Below, in pieces: positions 54,693 through 63,139 of a stretch of DNA of 64,000 nt; position 1 is the stretch's first letter; every line of letters starts with the position of its first letter. The position numbers and the translations under genes are program-made. Origin of the DNA: Brevibacterium sp. ZH18 (GTDB taxonomy: Bacteria; Actinomycetota; Actinomycetes; Actinomycetales; Brevibacteriaceae); assembly GCF_022748595.1 (NCBI RefSeq), contig NZ_JALDSX010000012.1, positions 1 to 64,000 on the forward strand. The letters run 5' to 3'. A model generated the notes under the pieces. It searched no databases. It was given only the letters and a program-made list of their open reading frames with translations, and had not been told where the DNA came from.

Positions 54693-55472
54693 TCAGCTGG
54701 GCCAGCGGATCGTGAGTCCGCCGTCGACGATCAATTCCTGGCCGGTGACATAGGCGCTGTCATCGCTGGTGAGGAATCGGATCGTGCGTGCGCATTCGTC
54801 GGTGGTGCCGACGCGGCCCCAAGGAATGATCTTTCCTGCGGCGTCAAGGCCCTCTTTGCCCAGCGAGTTCTTCCCGTCCAGTGACTGGGGGCTTTCGATG
54901 AGCCCTGGGATGACTGCGTTGACGCGAATCCCGCGAGGTGCCAGCTCGACGGCAAGCGATCGGCACAGTCCCAGGACGCCGGACTTCGCGGCGGCATAGT
55001 GGGCGTGCTCCTCCCAGCCGTACACGCCGCCCGCGATCGACGAGGTGGCGACCATCGCTCCGCCGCTGCTCATCTTCGCGGCTGCTGCCTGGAATACGCG
55101 GAAGACTCCGTTGAGGTCGACGTCGAGCATCTCACCCCACGAGTCATCGGTCATGTCGTCGATCGAGTTGCGGCGCAGAATTCCTGCCGCGGCAACGGCG
55201 ATGTCGAGTCGACCGAACTCGTCGATGGCTGCCTGCGCCATGGCTTCGCATTCCTCGGTGCTGCGCACATCGGCGGGCAGTGCGATGCACTTGGCGCCTT
55301 CGGCCTCGACTGCCGAGATCGTCTGCTGGACGTCGTGATCGTCGCCGGGGATGTAGTTGACCACGCTGTGGGCTCCGGCCCGGGCGTACGCGACGGCCAA
55401 TGCCTGGCCGATACCGCTCGCGCCGCCGCTGATCAGAGCGACCTTTCCTGCCAGTCCATCATCGTTTGCCAT
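54693..55472 (-). CDS. Short-chain dehydrogenase/reductase (imidase operon, gene 3)
   Basis: ATG 55472 follows AGGAG by eight bases, giving 259 residues. Motifs are ISGGASGIGQALAVAYARAG (residues ~13-32), DIAVAAAGILRRN, the active site ATSSIAGGVYGWEEHAHYAAAKSGVLG (Ser ~143, Tyr ~157, Lys ~161) and YVTGQELIVDGGL at the end. It is a classical SDR of the glucose-1-dehydrogenase/3-oxoacyl reductase-like size. It lies in the imidase operon between the MFS gene and a second SDR. Two different SDRs suggest two redox steps or two stereoisomers. Confidence 0.86.
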   Translation of the reverse strand: MANDDGLAGKVALISGGASGIGQALAVAYARAGAHSVVNYIPGDDHDVQQTISAVEAEGAKCIALPADVRSTEECEAMAQAAIDEFGRLDIAVAAAGILRRNSIDDMTDDSWGEMLDVDLNGVFRVFQAAAAKMSSGGAMVATSSIAGGVYGWEEHAHYAAAKSGVLGLCRSLAVELAPRGIRVNAVIPGLIESPQSLDGKNSLGKEGLDAAGKIIPWGRVGTTDECARTIRFLTSDDSAYVTGQELIVDGGLTIRWPS

Positions 55473-55555
55473 TGATTCGTCTCCTCTTGTTCGTTGGTTG
55501 TTCTGTTCTGAACCGGTCTTCGCAGCTGTCGGTGGTCATCGCGACTGTGGGGTCT

Positions 55556-56779
55556 TCACTGTTCGACCTTGCGGGTGCCGAGCATGCACAGTGCTGCCAG
55601 GAACAGGCCTGCTGTTCCAGTGAAGACGGCGGCCCAAGTCATGCTGACGCCGGCGACGAGCAGGAAGCTCAGCAGTCCGGAGTCGATGATGCTGCCCATC
55701 GGTGCCATGACGTGGGCGACGTTGGTGCCCATGCCGCGCACGTGTGCGGGGAAGGACTCGCCCATGTAGTAGAGCAGGGCCGCGAAGGGGCCGGTCAGGA
55801 AGAACAGCGTGAGACCGTACATGGCGATGATGAAGAAGGTTCCACCGGGAACCAGCAGCATGACCAGTGAGGCGATTCCGCCGGCAAGCCATCCGAAGAT
55901 GACTGTCGAACGTCGGCCGATGCGATCGCCGAGCCAGCCGTGGAAGAGGTAGCCGACGAACCCGACGGCATTGGCTCCGACGAGGATGACCAGGGCGTTC
56001 TCGAAGCTGACTCCCTTGGACTCGACGAGGACTGTCGTACCCAGGACGGAGAAGACCTGAATGCCGATCCAGCTGAACAGCCATGCCGCGGCGAGCAGAG
56101 TGGTGTGACGCCAGAGAGTCTTCGTGAAGACGTCCTTGATGCCGGTTCTCTCACCGGAGTCCGGTTCGAGTTCGTGTTCGTCGAGCAGTCTTGCCGCACC
56201 AGCCTCATCACCGGCTTCGGCGCGACGACGGGATTCCTTCATCGCGGCGAAGACCGGGGATTCGGGCAGTCGGGTGGCGACCAGTGCAACGCACAGCGCG
56301 AGAACCGCAGCTACGACGAAGCTCCAGCGCCAGCCGATGACCGGCAGCAGCAGAGCGGACATACCGGCTGCTACGAGTGCGCCGATCGGATATCCGGCCT
56401 GAACGACAGAGTAGAAGAGGCCCTTGTTCTTGACCTTGCGGTAGATCTCGGAGAGATAGACCGCGTTGACCACTTCCTCGGAGAGCGAGAGGCCGGTCAG
56501 CGAGCGGACGATGATCATGCTGACCGCGCCCATCGCCATGCCCGTCATCCCCGATGCCACTGCACCCGCCAGCATGAGGATGATGAGGGCGTTCTTTCGA
56601 CCCAGGCGGTCGATGAGTGATCCGACTACGAGGGAGACGATGAAGACGCCCACCTGAGCAACGGTGTTGACAGTGGTGGCCTGCGCGGTGCTCCAGCCGA
56701 AGTCTTCAGCGATGACTGGAAGCAGTGTCCCGAACAGGGTGAAGTCGTAGACGGAGACGATCCACGCCACGAAACACAC
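55556..56779 (-). CDS. MFS transporter of the imidase operon; start region interrupted by an in-frame TGA
   Basis: The 12-helix MFS protein has VSYDFTLFGTLLPVIAEDF-like sequence (VSVYDFTLFGTLLPVIAEDF) at helix 1, then GSLIDRLGRKNALIILMLAG and LSEEVVNAVYLSEIYRKVKNKG. The natural start is ATG 56873, with GAGGATC upstream, encoding MSTTNEAPAQGQKPAP; codon 17 is TGA (56823-56825). The frame then continues LELTPKIIRQISAVCFVAW. Translation could restart at GTG 56779, which keeps helix 1 (407 residues), or the gene may be inactive. It follows the imidase-like gene by 29 bp. It is probably a second uptake system of the regulon. Confidence 0.8.
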   Translation of the reverse strand: MCFVAWIVSVYDFTLFGTLLPVIAEDFGWSTAQATTVNTVAQVGVFIVSLVVGSLIDRLGRKNALIILMLAGAVASGMTGMAMGAVSMIIVRSLTGLSLSEEVVNAVYLSEIYRKVKNKGLFYSVVQAGYPIGALVAAGMSALLLPVIGWRWSFVVAAVLALCVALVATRLPESPVFAAMKESRRRAEAGDEAGAARLLDEHELEPDSGERTGIKDVFTKTLWRHTTLLAAAWLFSWIGIQVFSVLGTTVLVESKGVSFENALVILVGANAVGFVGYLFHGWLGDRIGRRSTVIFGWLAGGIASLVMLLVPGGTFFIIAMYGLTLFFLTGPFAALLYYMGESFPAHVRGMGTNVAHVMAPMGSIIDSGLLSFLLVAGVSMTWAAVFTGTAGLFLAALCMLGTRKVEQ

Positions 56780-56873
56780 GGCTGAGATCTGGCGGATGAT
56801 CTTCGGGGTGAGCTCCAGGTCTCAGGGTGCTGGTTTCTGCCCCTGGGCGGGAGCTTCATTCGTCGTACTCATA
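56780..56873 (-). pseudogene. Cut-off N-terminal coding piece of the MFS gene (stop at codon 17)
   Basis: ATG 56873 opens a 16-codon peptide ending in TGA (56823-56825). The same frame continues without another stop into the MFS protein. The ribosome site in front of ATG 56873 and the MFS-like sequence after the TGA show both parts once formed one gene. Confidence 0.65.
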
Positions 56874-56902
56874 TGTGATCCTCGTCAGCGACCGGAGCCG
56901 CC

Positions 56903-57790
56903 TCAGCCCTTCTTCCGCGGTGAGCGCTGGGCGAAGTTCGTGGCAACGTCCTTCATGTAGGCGAACTCGACGCCCTCGTGGGAGGCCATGTGGTCGAAGA
57001 GGCGCTCGAGCATGAGGAGGTTCTGCGGACGACCGGAGACGTCGGGGTGGATGGTGATGGGGAAGACTGCGTAGTCCATTTCGCGGTAGACCCAGTCGAA
57101 CTGGTCGCGCCAGAGGTCTTCGACGACGCGTGGGGAGACGAAACCGTGCGAGGTGAACGAGGACTTGATGAACATCATCGGAGGCAGATCGTCGAGGTAC
57201 CAGGAAGCCGGAATTTCGATCAGATCGGTCTCGGTGCCGCGGACGAGTGGCTTCATCCACTCGTGTGCAGATTCGGCCTCGTAGTTGATCTTGGTCCATT
57301 CGTCGCCGACGCGAACGTAATAGGGGGTGTGGTCGTCGTGCATGAGGGAGTGGTCGTAGAGGAATCCACGCTCGGCGAGGAGTTCGTTGGTGACGGTGGA
57401 GAATTCCCACCACGGCGCGACATAGCCGACGGGCTTGGTGCCGGACCGCTCGGTGATGAGGTCCGTGCAGTAGTCGAGAATCTCCTCTTCCTGCTTGCGC
57501 GTCATGGCCAATGGGTTCTCGTGGGAGTAGCCGTGGACGCCGATCTCATGTCCGGCTTCGACGACCTTGTCGAACTGTTCGGGGAAGGTCTCGATGGAGT
57601 GGCCGGGCCAGAACCAGGTGGCCGGCATGTTCCTGCGGCCGATCAGTTCGAGCAGTCGGGGAACGGCGACTTCACCGGCGAACATTCCGCGAGAGATGTC
57701 GCCGGGGGAGTCCTCACCGCCATAGGAGCCCAGCCAACCTCCGACAGCGTCGACGTCGATTCCTACGGACACGTAGATCTTCTTGGACAT
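56903..57790 (-). CDS. Polysaccharide-deacetylase-fold hydrolase, imidase (cyclic imide hydrolase)-like
   Basis: ATG 57790 (GGAG six bases upstream) gives 295 residues. The NodB-type fold reads [20 protein letters not shown] (metal Asp12/Asp14), [13 protein letters not shown] (His64) and [14 protein letters not shown] (His86, His90, the HxxxH metal motif). Later YVAPWWEFS and DDLPPMMFI, then [13 protein letters not shown] follow the pattern of PuuE allantoinase and Pseudomonas-type imidases rather than chitin deacetylases. No signal peptide, so it is cytoplasmic. It probably opens a cyclic imide or similar ring to a half-amide, to be deamidated by the regulon's amidase. It leads the minus-strand operon, under the same operator. 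Confidence 0.8.
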   Translation of the reverse strand: MSKKIYVSVGIDVDAVGGWLGSYGGEDSPGDISRGMFAGEVAVPRLLELIGRRNMPATWFWPGHSIETFPEQFDKVVEAGHEIGVHGYSHENPLAMTRKQEEEILDYCTDLITERSGTKPVGYVAPWWEFSTVTNELLAERGFLYDHSLMHDDHTPYYVRVGDEWTKINYEAESAHEWMKPLVRGTETDLIEIPASWYLDDLPPMMFIKSSFTSHGFVSPRVVEDLWRDQFDWVYREMDYAVFPITIHPDVSGRPQNLLMLERLFDHMASHEGVEFAYMKDVATNFAQRSPRKKG

Positions 57791-57976
57791 GTGAACTCCA
57801 TTTCTCCATTGACATGTGTTTTGCTGCGAACGGCAGCCTTCGAATCGGTCGTCGACAGAACCATCAGGTGTTGTGTTCCTAGTGGATCGTCGGTCTGAAG
57901 ACAGCGTGCGTTTTCGTCGGATCTGGTTGGGATCCGAGCTGTTCGCCGTCGTCTGCGACTCGTGAGCATTCATTTT

Positions 57977-57990
57977 TGCAATCGATTGTA
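57977..57990. promoter_or_regulatory. LacI-type operator upstream of the imidase-like operon
   Basis: TGCAATCGATTGTA is the exact inverse of the site at 49627-49640 and contains the same CAATCGATTG palindrome. On the minus strand TTTACA overlaps it as a possible -35. It is 187 bp before the imidase start. Confidence 0.75.
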
Positions 57991-58092
57991 AAACCGATAG
58001 TGCGACTTTAGCGCAGACATATGTGGTGCGCAACACTTTCTTGCCTGAATGGCTCGTTGGGTCTGCGGGGGTGGCGATCGACCCCGTTGTTT

Positions 58093-58111
58093 TATACCCC
58101 TAAGGGGTATA
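58093..58111. promoter_or_regulatory. CsoR-like palindromic operator of the copper ATPase gene
   Basis: TATACCCCT-A-AGGGGTATA is a perfect 9-bp inverted repeat around one base. Copper-sensing CsoR proteins bind TACCCC-GGGGTA-type dyads. It ends 11 bp before the ATG and covers the likely -10, so binding would block transcription. Confidence 0.7.
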
Positions 58112-58121
58112 CGGTGGTGGA

Positions 58122-60200
58122 ATGGGAGCACATCACGAACCTGAGAATCACACCAGCCACGAAGGTGTCGATGACCATACGAGCCACGACGGCCACGGCG
58201 GCCACGCTGGCCACGACGGCCATGTCGCGCAATTCCGTCGACTGTTCTGGATCATGCTCGTCATCGCGATCCCTGTCGTTGCGTTCAGCCCAATGTTCGG
58301 CCACCTCGTCGGCTACGAGGTCCCGGAGGACGGTGTCCTCGGGTGGCTGCGGTGGCTTTCGCCGATACTTGGCACTGTCATGTACTTCTGGGGCGGCAAG
58401 CCGTTCCTGACCGGCGGGCTGAGCGAGATGAAGGAACGCAATCCGGGCATGATGCTCCTCATCGCCTTGGCCATCACCGTCGCCTTCCTGTCCTCGTGGG
58501 GGTCCTCGCTCGGACTCCTTGATGCCGAACTCGACTTCTGGTGGGAGCTGGCGCTTCTCGTCGTCATCATGCTGGCCGGGCACTGGCTGGAGATGCGCTC
58601 CTTGGCACAGACCTCTTCGGCGCTCGACAGCCTGGCGGCCCTGCTGCCCGATGAGGCGGAGATGATTGTCGACGGGGAGACTGTGATGGTCGACCCGGCT
58701 GCTCTCAGGCTCGGCGATACGGTCGTGGTCCGTCCCGGTTCTTCTGTTCCCGCCGACGGTCGGGTCATCGACGGCTCGGCCAGCATGGACGAATCCATGG
58801 TCACGGGCGAATCGACGACCGTCCGCCGTTCGGTAGGTGACAGAGTTGTGGCAGGCACCATCGCCACGGACTCCGGGCTGCGCATCGAGATCACAGCGAT
58901 CGGTGATGACACCGCACTCGCCGGCATTCGAAAGCTGGTCGCTGAGGCTCAGAACTCGACATCGCGGGCACAGCGCATCGCAGACACGGCCTCGGCCTGG
59001 CTGTTCTGGTTTGCACTCGGCTCCGCCGTGATCACCGCGCTTGTCTGGTCGATCGTCGGCATGCCGGACTCGGCGGTCGTGCGGACCATCACCGTCCTCG
59101 TCATCGCCTGCCCCCACGCCTTGGGCCTGGCCATTCCGCTCGTCGTATCCATCGCCACCGAGCGCGCAGCCCGCGCGGGAGTCCTCATCAAAGACCGCTT
59201 GGCGCTGGAGACGATGCGTTCCGTCGACTCGGTGCTCTTCGACAAGACGGGCACGCTGACTAAGGGCGAACCGACAGTCACCGCGGTCGAGATTACGACC
59301 AATGACTACACCGAGGATGAGACCCTTGGGCTCGCGGCGGCTGCTGAGGCCGACAGTGAGCACCCATTGGCACGTGCGATCGTTCGCGCCGCCCAGAGCC
59401 GTGGTCTCGATGTCCCGGCAGCGACGAATTTCTCGTCCTCCCCGGCGGTCGGCGTGAAGGCTGAGGTCAATGGCGCCGAGGTGGCTGTGGGCGGACCGAA
59501 TCTGCTTCGTGAGCATGGCGTGGACGAGGCCTCCATCGTCAGACGGTGGAGCGGAGAAGGGGCCATCATCCTTCATGTTCTTGTCGATGGACGCGTCATC
59601 GGAGCACTGAAGCTGGCTGACGAGATCCGACCTGAATCCCGCGAGGCCGTCGATGCGCTGCACCGGCACGGAGCACAGGTCGTCATGATCACCGGTGACG
59701 CCGAGGCGGTTGCGCAGACGGTGGCCGCTGAGCTCGGCATCGACCGAGTCTTCGCCGGTGTCCATCCTGCTGACAAGGCCGCAAGGGTCGCCGAGCTGCA
59801 GGGGGAGGGCCGTAGGGTCGCCATGGTCGGTGACGGAGTCAACGACGCGCCCGCGTTGGCTGCCGCAGATGTCGGCATCGCCATCGGAGCAGGAACCGAT
59901 GTGGCCATTGGTTCGGCGGGAGTCATTCTTGCGTCCGATGACCCGAGGTCCGTGCTCTCAGTCATCGAACTCTCACGGGCGACGTTTCGGAAGATGAAGC
60001 AGAACCTGTGGTGGGCTGCCGGCTACAACCTCATCTCGGTGCCGCTGGCCGCCGGTGTGCTGGCCCCCATCGGCTTTGTGCTGCCGATGAGCGTAGGAGC
60101 GATCCTCATGTCGATCTCCACGATCGTGGTCGCGCTCAACGCCCAGCTGCTGCGTCGGCTGGACCTTCGCCCGGAGGTGTCGGTGTCAGCCTCACAGTGA
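58122..60200 (+). CDS. CopB-type P1B ATPase (CPH motif), copper/silver export
   Basis: A 692-residue heavy-metal ATPase with a His-rich N-terminus (residues ~4-35, many HxxH/HGGH groups) instead of a CxxC HMA domain. The membrane metal motif is CPH (VLVIACPHALG, ~residues 329-331), the mark of P1B-3 Cu(II)/Ag(I) pumps. TGES (~residue 228) is the actuator loop, DKTGTLT (~373) the phosphorylation site and MVGDGVNDAPALA (~568-580) the hinge. It exports copper or silver from the cytoplasm. It is transcribed alone behind a CsoR-like palindrome. No csoR gene is nearby. Confidence 0.9.
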   Translation: MGAHHEPENHTSHEGVDDHTSHDGHGGHAGHDGHVAQFRRLFWIMLVIAIPVVAFSPMFGHLVGYEVPEDGVLGWLRWLSPILGTVMYFWGGKPFLTGGLSEMKERNPGMMLLIALAITVAFLSSWGSSLGLLDAELDFWWELALLVVIMLAGHWLEMRSLAQTSSALDSLAALLPDEAEMIVDGETVMVDPAALRLGDTVVVRPGSSVPADGRVIDGSASMDESMVTGESTTVRRSVGDRVVAGTIATDSGLRIEITAIGDDTALAGIRKLVAEAQNSTSRAQRIADTASAWLFWFALGSAVITALVWSIVGMPDSAVVRTITVLVIACPHALGLAIPLVVSIATERAARAGVLIKDRLALETMRSVDSVLFDKTGTLTKGEPTVTAVEITTNDYTEDETLGLAAAAEADSEHPLARAIVRAAQSRGLDVPAATNFSSSPAVGVKAEVNGAEVAVGGPNLLREHGVDEASIVRRWSGEGAIILHVLVDGRVIGALKLADEIRPESREAVDALHRHGAQVVMITGDAEAVAQTVAAELGIDRVFAGVHPADKAARVAELQGEGRRVAMVGDGVNDAPALAAADVGIAIGAGTDVAIGSAGVILASDDPRSVLSVIELSRATFRKMKQNLWWAAGYNLISVPLAAGVLAPIGFVLPMSVGAILMSISTIVVALNAQLLRRLDLRPEVSVSASQ

Positions 60201-60201
60201 G

Positions 60202-60241
60202 AAAGGCCCTGGCAGGAGCCGAAGTTCCTGCCAAGGCCCTT
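60202..60241. terminator. Hairpin terminator between the copper ATPase and dioxygenase genes
   Basis: GGCAGGA (60211-60217) pairs with TCCTGCC (60226-60232), and flanking AAGGCCCT/AAGGCCCTT extend the stem with two mismatches. It lies directly after the ATPase stop and before the converging stop at 60257. Confidence 0.7.
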
Positions 60242-60256
60242 GTCCGAGAGGCGAGG

Positions 60257-61210
60257 TTACCGCGTCAGAGTCTGATCGATCGAGCTGCCGCCGATGCCCA
60301 GAGTCACCTGCGTTCCCCAAGGGTCGGAGAGGCGGACCGAACGTCCGTTGTCGGCGAAGTCCATCTTGCGGGCCTTCAGGCGAGCGACGAGTGCGTCGAG
60401 GTCCTCGCGGCCGGGGACGGTGATTGCGACATCCCCGAGGCCGAGGCTGGCCGCACGTGGACCGGCGCCGCGGCTGTTCCAGGTGTTCATCGCGACGTGG
60501 TGGTGGTAGCCACCGGCTGAGGCGAAGAGGACGCCTGGCATCGAGGCAAGAGTCGGCTCGAAGCCGAGTGCGTCGACGTAGAACTTCCGCGCTGTCGGCA
60601 CGTCGCCGACCTGCAGGTGGACGTGGCCGATGATGCCCGGAAGGGTATTGGCCTGGGCCAGAGTCTGTTCGTCGAGGTGCTCGGCCAGGAAGGCGTTCGG
60701 GTCGAGGTAGATCGTGTCCATGCGGACCTCGCCGTCGGCTGAGAGCTTCCACTCCGAGCGGTCGCGGTCGACGTAGAGTTCGATGCCGTTTCCCTCTGGG
60801 TCGGTGAAGTAGAAGGCCTCGCTGACGAGGTGGTCGCTCGAGCCGACGAACTGGCTGTTCGTGTTCTGTGCGGCGTGGGCGACGGTTGCGGCCAGGGAGG
60901 CCTGGTCCTCGAAGAGGAACGCGGTGTGGAAGAGGCCAGCCTGGGTGCGGTCGACGCCGGGCAGATTCGGGGTGGCGACGAGCTTGACCAGCGGGGAAGT
61001 GCCGCGGCCGAGGACGCGGTGGATCTCATTGCCGCGTGAGACCTCTTCGAGGGGCTCCATCGCGAGGGCGCTGGAGTAGTAAGTCGACATCTTCTCGAGA
61101 TCGCCGACGCGCAGGGTGACGGCGTCCATTCCGGTGTCGGCGCTGAGCAGGGTGTCGTTGACGACGGCTGATTCAGCGGGTGATGCTGTGGTGTTCTCGA
61201 TGACGGTCAT
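60257..61210 (-). CDS. CatE-like extradiol dioxygenase / two-module VOC protein
   Basis: A 317-residue protein with two VOC modules: MDAVTLRVGDLEKMSTYYSSALAMEP (residues ~28-53) with GLFHTAFLFEDQASL and GNGIELYVDR, and GHVHLQVGDVPTARKFYVDALGFEP (~194-218) with YHHHVAMNTWNSRG. The second module's His residues fit the iron ligands of catechol-2,3-dioxygenases of the CatE/YfiE type. The expected third ligand Glu is not clear in the C-terminal module. The function may be dioxygenase or lyase. The start is ATG 61210 after AGGAGG. It stands alone. Confidence 0.8.
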   Translation of the reverse strand: MTVIENTTASPAESAVVNDTLLSADTGMDAVTLRVGDLEKMSTYYSSALAMEPLEEVSRGNEIHRVLGRGTSPLVKLVATPNLPGVDRTQAGLFHTAFLFEDQASLAATVAHAAQNTNSQFVGSSDHLVSEAFYFTDPEGNGIELYVDRDRSEWKLSADGEVRMDTIYLDPNAFLAEHLDEQTLAQANTLPGIIGHVHLQVGDVPTARKFYVDALGFEPTLASMPGVLFASAGGYHHHVAMNTWNSRGAGPRAASLGLGDVAITVPGREDLDALVARLKARKMDFADNGRSVRLSDPWGTQVTLGIGGSSIDQTLTR

Positions 61211-61470
61211 GTCGTCCTCCTGGCGATGCGAATGGCTGCGATCTCTATAGTTTAACTTTCAATTACCACTGTACAGAGGTGTTACTGGAAGCGCAAGGCT
61301 GTTATTCCCGTGCACTGATCCGGCTGTCTCTGGTGCCGCCGAGTCCTGCGTCTGAGTGGCCACGGGTCAACACGCTCGAGCGGGCGAACCGCAGATCGTG
61401 ATACGACAGAACCACATGCTGACTGCGGATGCCCAAGACCTCCGCGGCCGACTTCAAAGGAGATGATGGC

Positions 61471-63060
61471 ATGAACGGCGCCGAGAGCCTGCTGGAGACA
61501 CTGGGGCACAACGGAATCGAGGTGTGTTTCGCGAACCCCGGAACGTCGGAGATGCACTTCGTGGCTGCACTCGACCGGCAGCCCCATGTCCGAGGAGTCC
61601 TCGGACTCTTCGAAGGAGTCGTGACCGGTGCCGCCGACGGGTACTCGAGAATGCTCGACAAGCCCGCCGCCACCCTGCTTCACCTGGGGCCTGGCGCTGC
61701 CAATGGTCTGTCCAGTCTGCACAACGCGCTGCGCGCTCGCGCCTCGATGGTCAATATCATCGGCGATCATGCCGGTTACCACCGGGGCCTCGACGCCCCG
61801 CTGACCTCGGATATCGAAGGAGCGCTGCGACCCTTCAGCAACTGGGTCCGGACCTCGCCATCGGCGAATGCGATCGCCAAAGATGCCGCCGACGCCATCG
61901 GCTACAGCCTTCCCGGCAAGATCAGTTCTCTCATCCTTCCTGCTGACACCGCGTGGAACACCGCAGATCAGTACACGACCCCACCGGCCGCGGTCACGCC
62001 CCCGTCAGCCGCAATTGACCCTGCCGTGGTTGACGCTGCGGCAGTCCGACTGAGGGATTCTGGACCACGCACGGCCATCCTCCTCGGCGGGCGTGCTCTG
62101 CGATCCGCGCAGCTCGAGGTGGCTGCTCAGATCGCAGCGGCCACCGGTGCAACCCTGTTGGCGGAGACCTTCGCCGCGCGCACCGAACGTGGTGCCGGTC
62201 GGCCGACGGTGACGAAGATTCCCTATCCCGTCGAGCCGTCCGTCGAGCTGCTGAAGAATTTCGATGCGTTCGTGTTCATCGATGCGAAACCGCCCGTTGC
62301 GTTCTTCGCCTATCCCGACAAGCCGAGCGTGCTCACCCAGCCGGGGTCGATGTTCTTCACGCTCAGCCCCATCGGCGCCGACTCGCTGCAGACACTCGGC
62401 GCGCTGCGTGATGCCGTCGGTTCGGGAACCTCAGAAACCACCCTCGCCGAGGCTGCCAGCAGTTCATCTGCCTTCCCGTCGGTGCGTGCGGAGTTGGCTC
62501 CGGCCCCCGTTCCCAGCGGCACCATCACCGTGGGGAAGCTTGCCGCCTGGCTTTCCGGGGCGATCCCGGAGAACGCGATCGTCGTTGACGAATCGATCAC
62601 CACGGGTCGGGACTTCTACGCTCAGACGGCTGGGTCGCAGCCGCACGACTACCTCGGCGGGACGGGTGGATCCATCGGTTGGGCGTTGCCGGTCGGCGCG
62701 GGGGCTGCGATCTCGAGCCCTGAGCGGAAGGTCGTGGTCCTGGAGTCCGATGGTTCAGGAATGTACATGCCGCAATCGCTGTGGACCTATGCCCGTGAGC
62801 AGCTCGACATCGTCGTCCTCATCTTTGCCAACCGGAAATATCAGATTCTGCGCAATGAGATGTCGAACGTCGGCGTCCCCGCCTTCGGCCCGAAGGCGGA
62901 ATCGCTGCTCGACATCGGCAACCCGGATATCGACTGGGTCTCGCTCTCTCAGGGTATGGGAGTTCCGGCGACCAGAGTCGAGACGATCGAGGAGCTCGAT
63001 CGGGACTTCCGGTCGGGCTTGTCAGATTCCGGTCCTCGGCTCATCGAGGTGCTGCTGTAG
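61471..63060 (+). CDS. Thiamine diphosphate enzyme, acetolactate synthase large-subunit-like
   Basis: ATG 61471 follows AAGGAG by eight bases; 529 residues. The N-terminal ThDP domain has VCFANPGTSEMHFVAALD with the catalytic Glu in GLFEGVVTGAADGYSRM. The middle domain follows, and the C-terminal ThDP-binding motif reads LESDGSGMYMPQSLWTYAREQLDIVVLIFANRKYQIL (GDG-N variant with SDG). It may condense pyruvate or decarboxylate another 2-keto acid (benzoylformate decarboxylase-type relatives are similar). No small subunit gene is adjacent, which argues against the biosynthetic AHAS. It lies near a dioxygenase gene and a butanediol-dehydrogenase-like gene. Confidence 0.82.
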   Translation: MNGAESLLETLGHNGIEVCFANPGTSEMHFVAALDRQPHVRGVLGLFEGVVTGAADGYSRMLDKPAATLLHLGPGAANGLSSLHNALRARASMVNIIGDHAGYHRGLDAPLTSDIEGALRPFSNWVRTSPSANAIAKDAADAIGYSLPGKISSLILPADTAWNTADQYTTPPAAVTPPSAAIDPAVVDAAAVRLRDSGPRTAILLGGRALRSAQLEVAAQIAAATGATLLAETFAARTERGAGRPTVTKIPYPVEPSVELLKNFDAFVFIDAKPPVAFFAYPDKPSVLTQPGSMFFTLSPIGADSLQTLGALRDAVGSGTSETTLAEAASSSSAFPSVRAELAPAPVPSGTITVGKLAAWLSGAIPENAIVVDESITTGRDFYAQTAGSQPHDYLGGTGGSIGWALPVGAGAAISSPERKVVVLESDGSGMYMPQSLWTYAREQLDIVVLIFANRKYQILRNEMSNVGVPAFGPKAESLLDIGNPDIDWVSLSQGMGVPATRVETIEELDRDFRSGLSDSGPRLIEVLL

Positions 63061-63139
63061 CGCAGAATATCTGCACGCCTGGGAGCAGTCGACGTGGCCG
63101 CCAGGATGAAGCAGGGCCAGTCCCGATAGGGTGGATTCC

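Larger units (their letters stand above)
57791..58121. other. 331-bp divergent regulatory region (imidase operon vs copper ATPase)
   Basis: No gene. Left part: an untranslated leader of about 180 bp for the imidase operon, with the LacI-type operator at 57977-57990. Right part: the CsoR-like palindrome at 58093-58111 directly before the ATPase start. AT-rich stretches surround both. Confidence 0.6.

Noticed and set aside
61429-61470. Upstream start (ATG 61429) for the ThDP enzyme
   Set aside because: The AAGGAG ribosome site lies inside that extension and serves ATG 61471.
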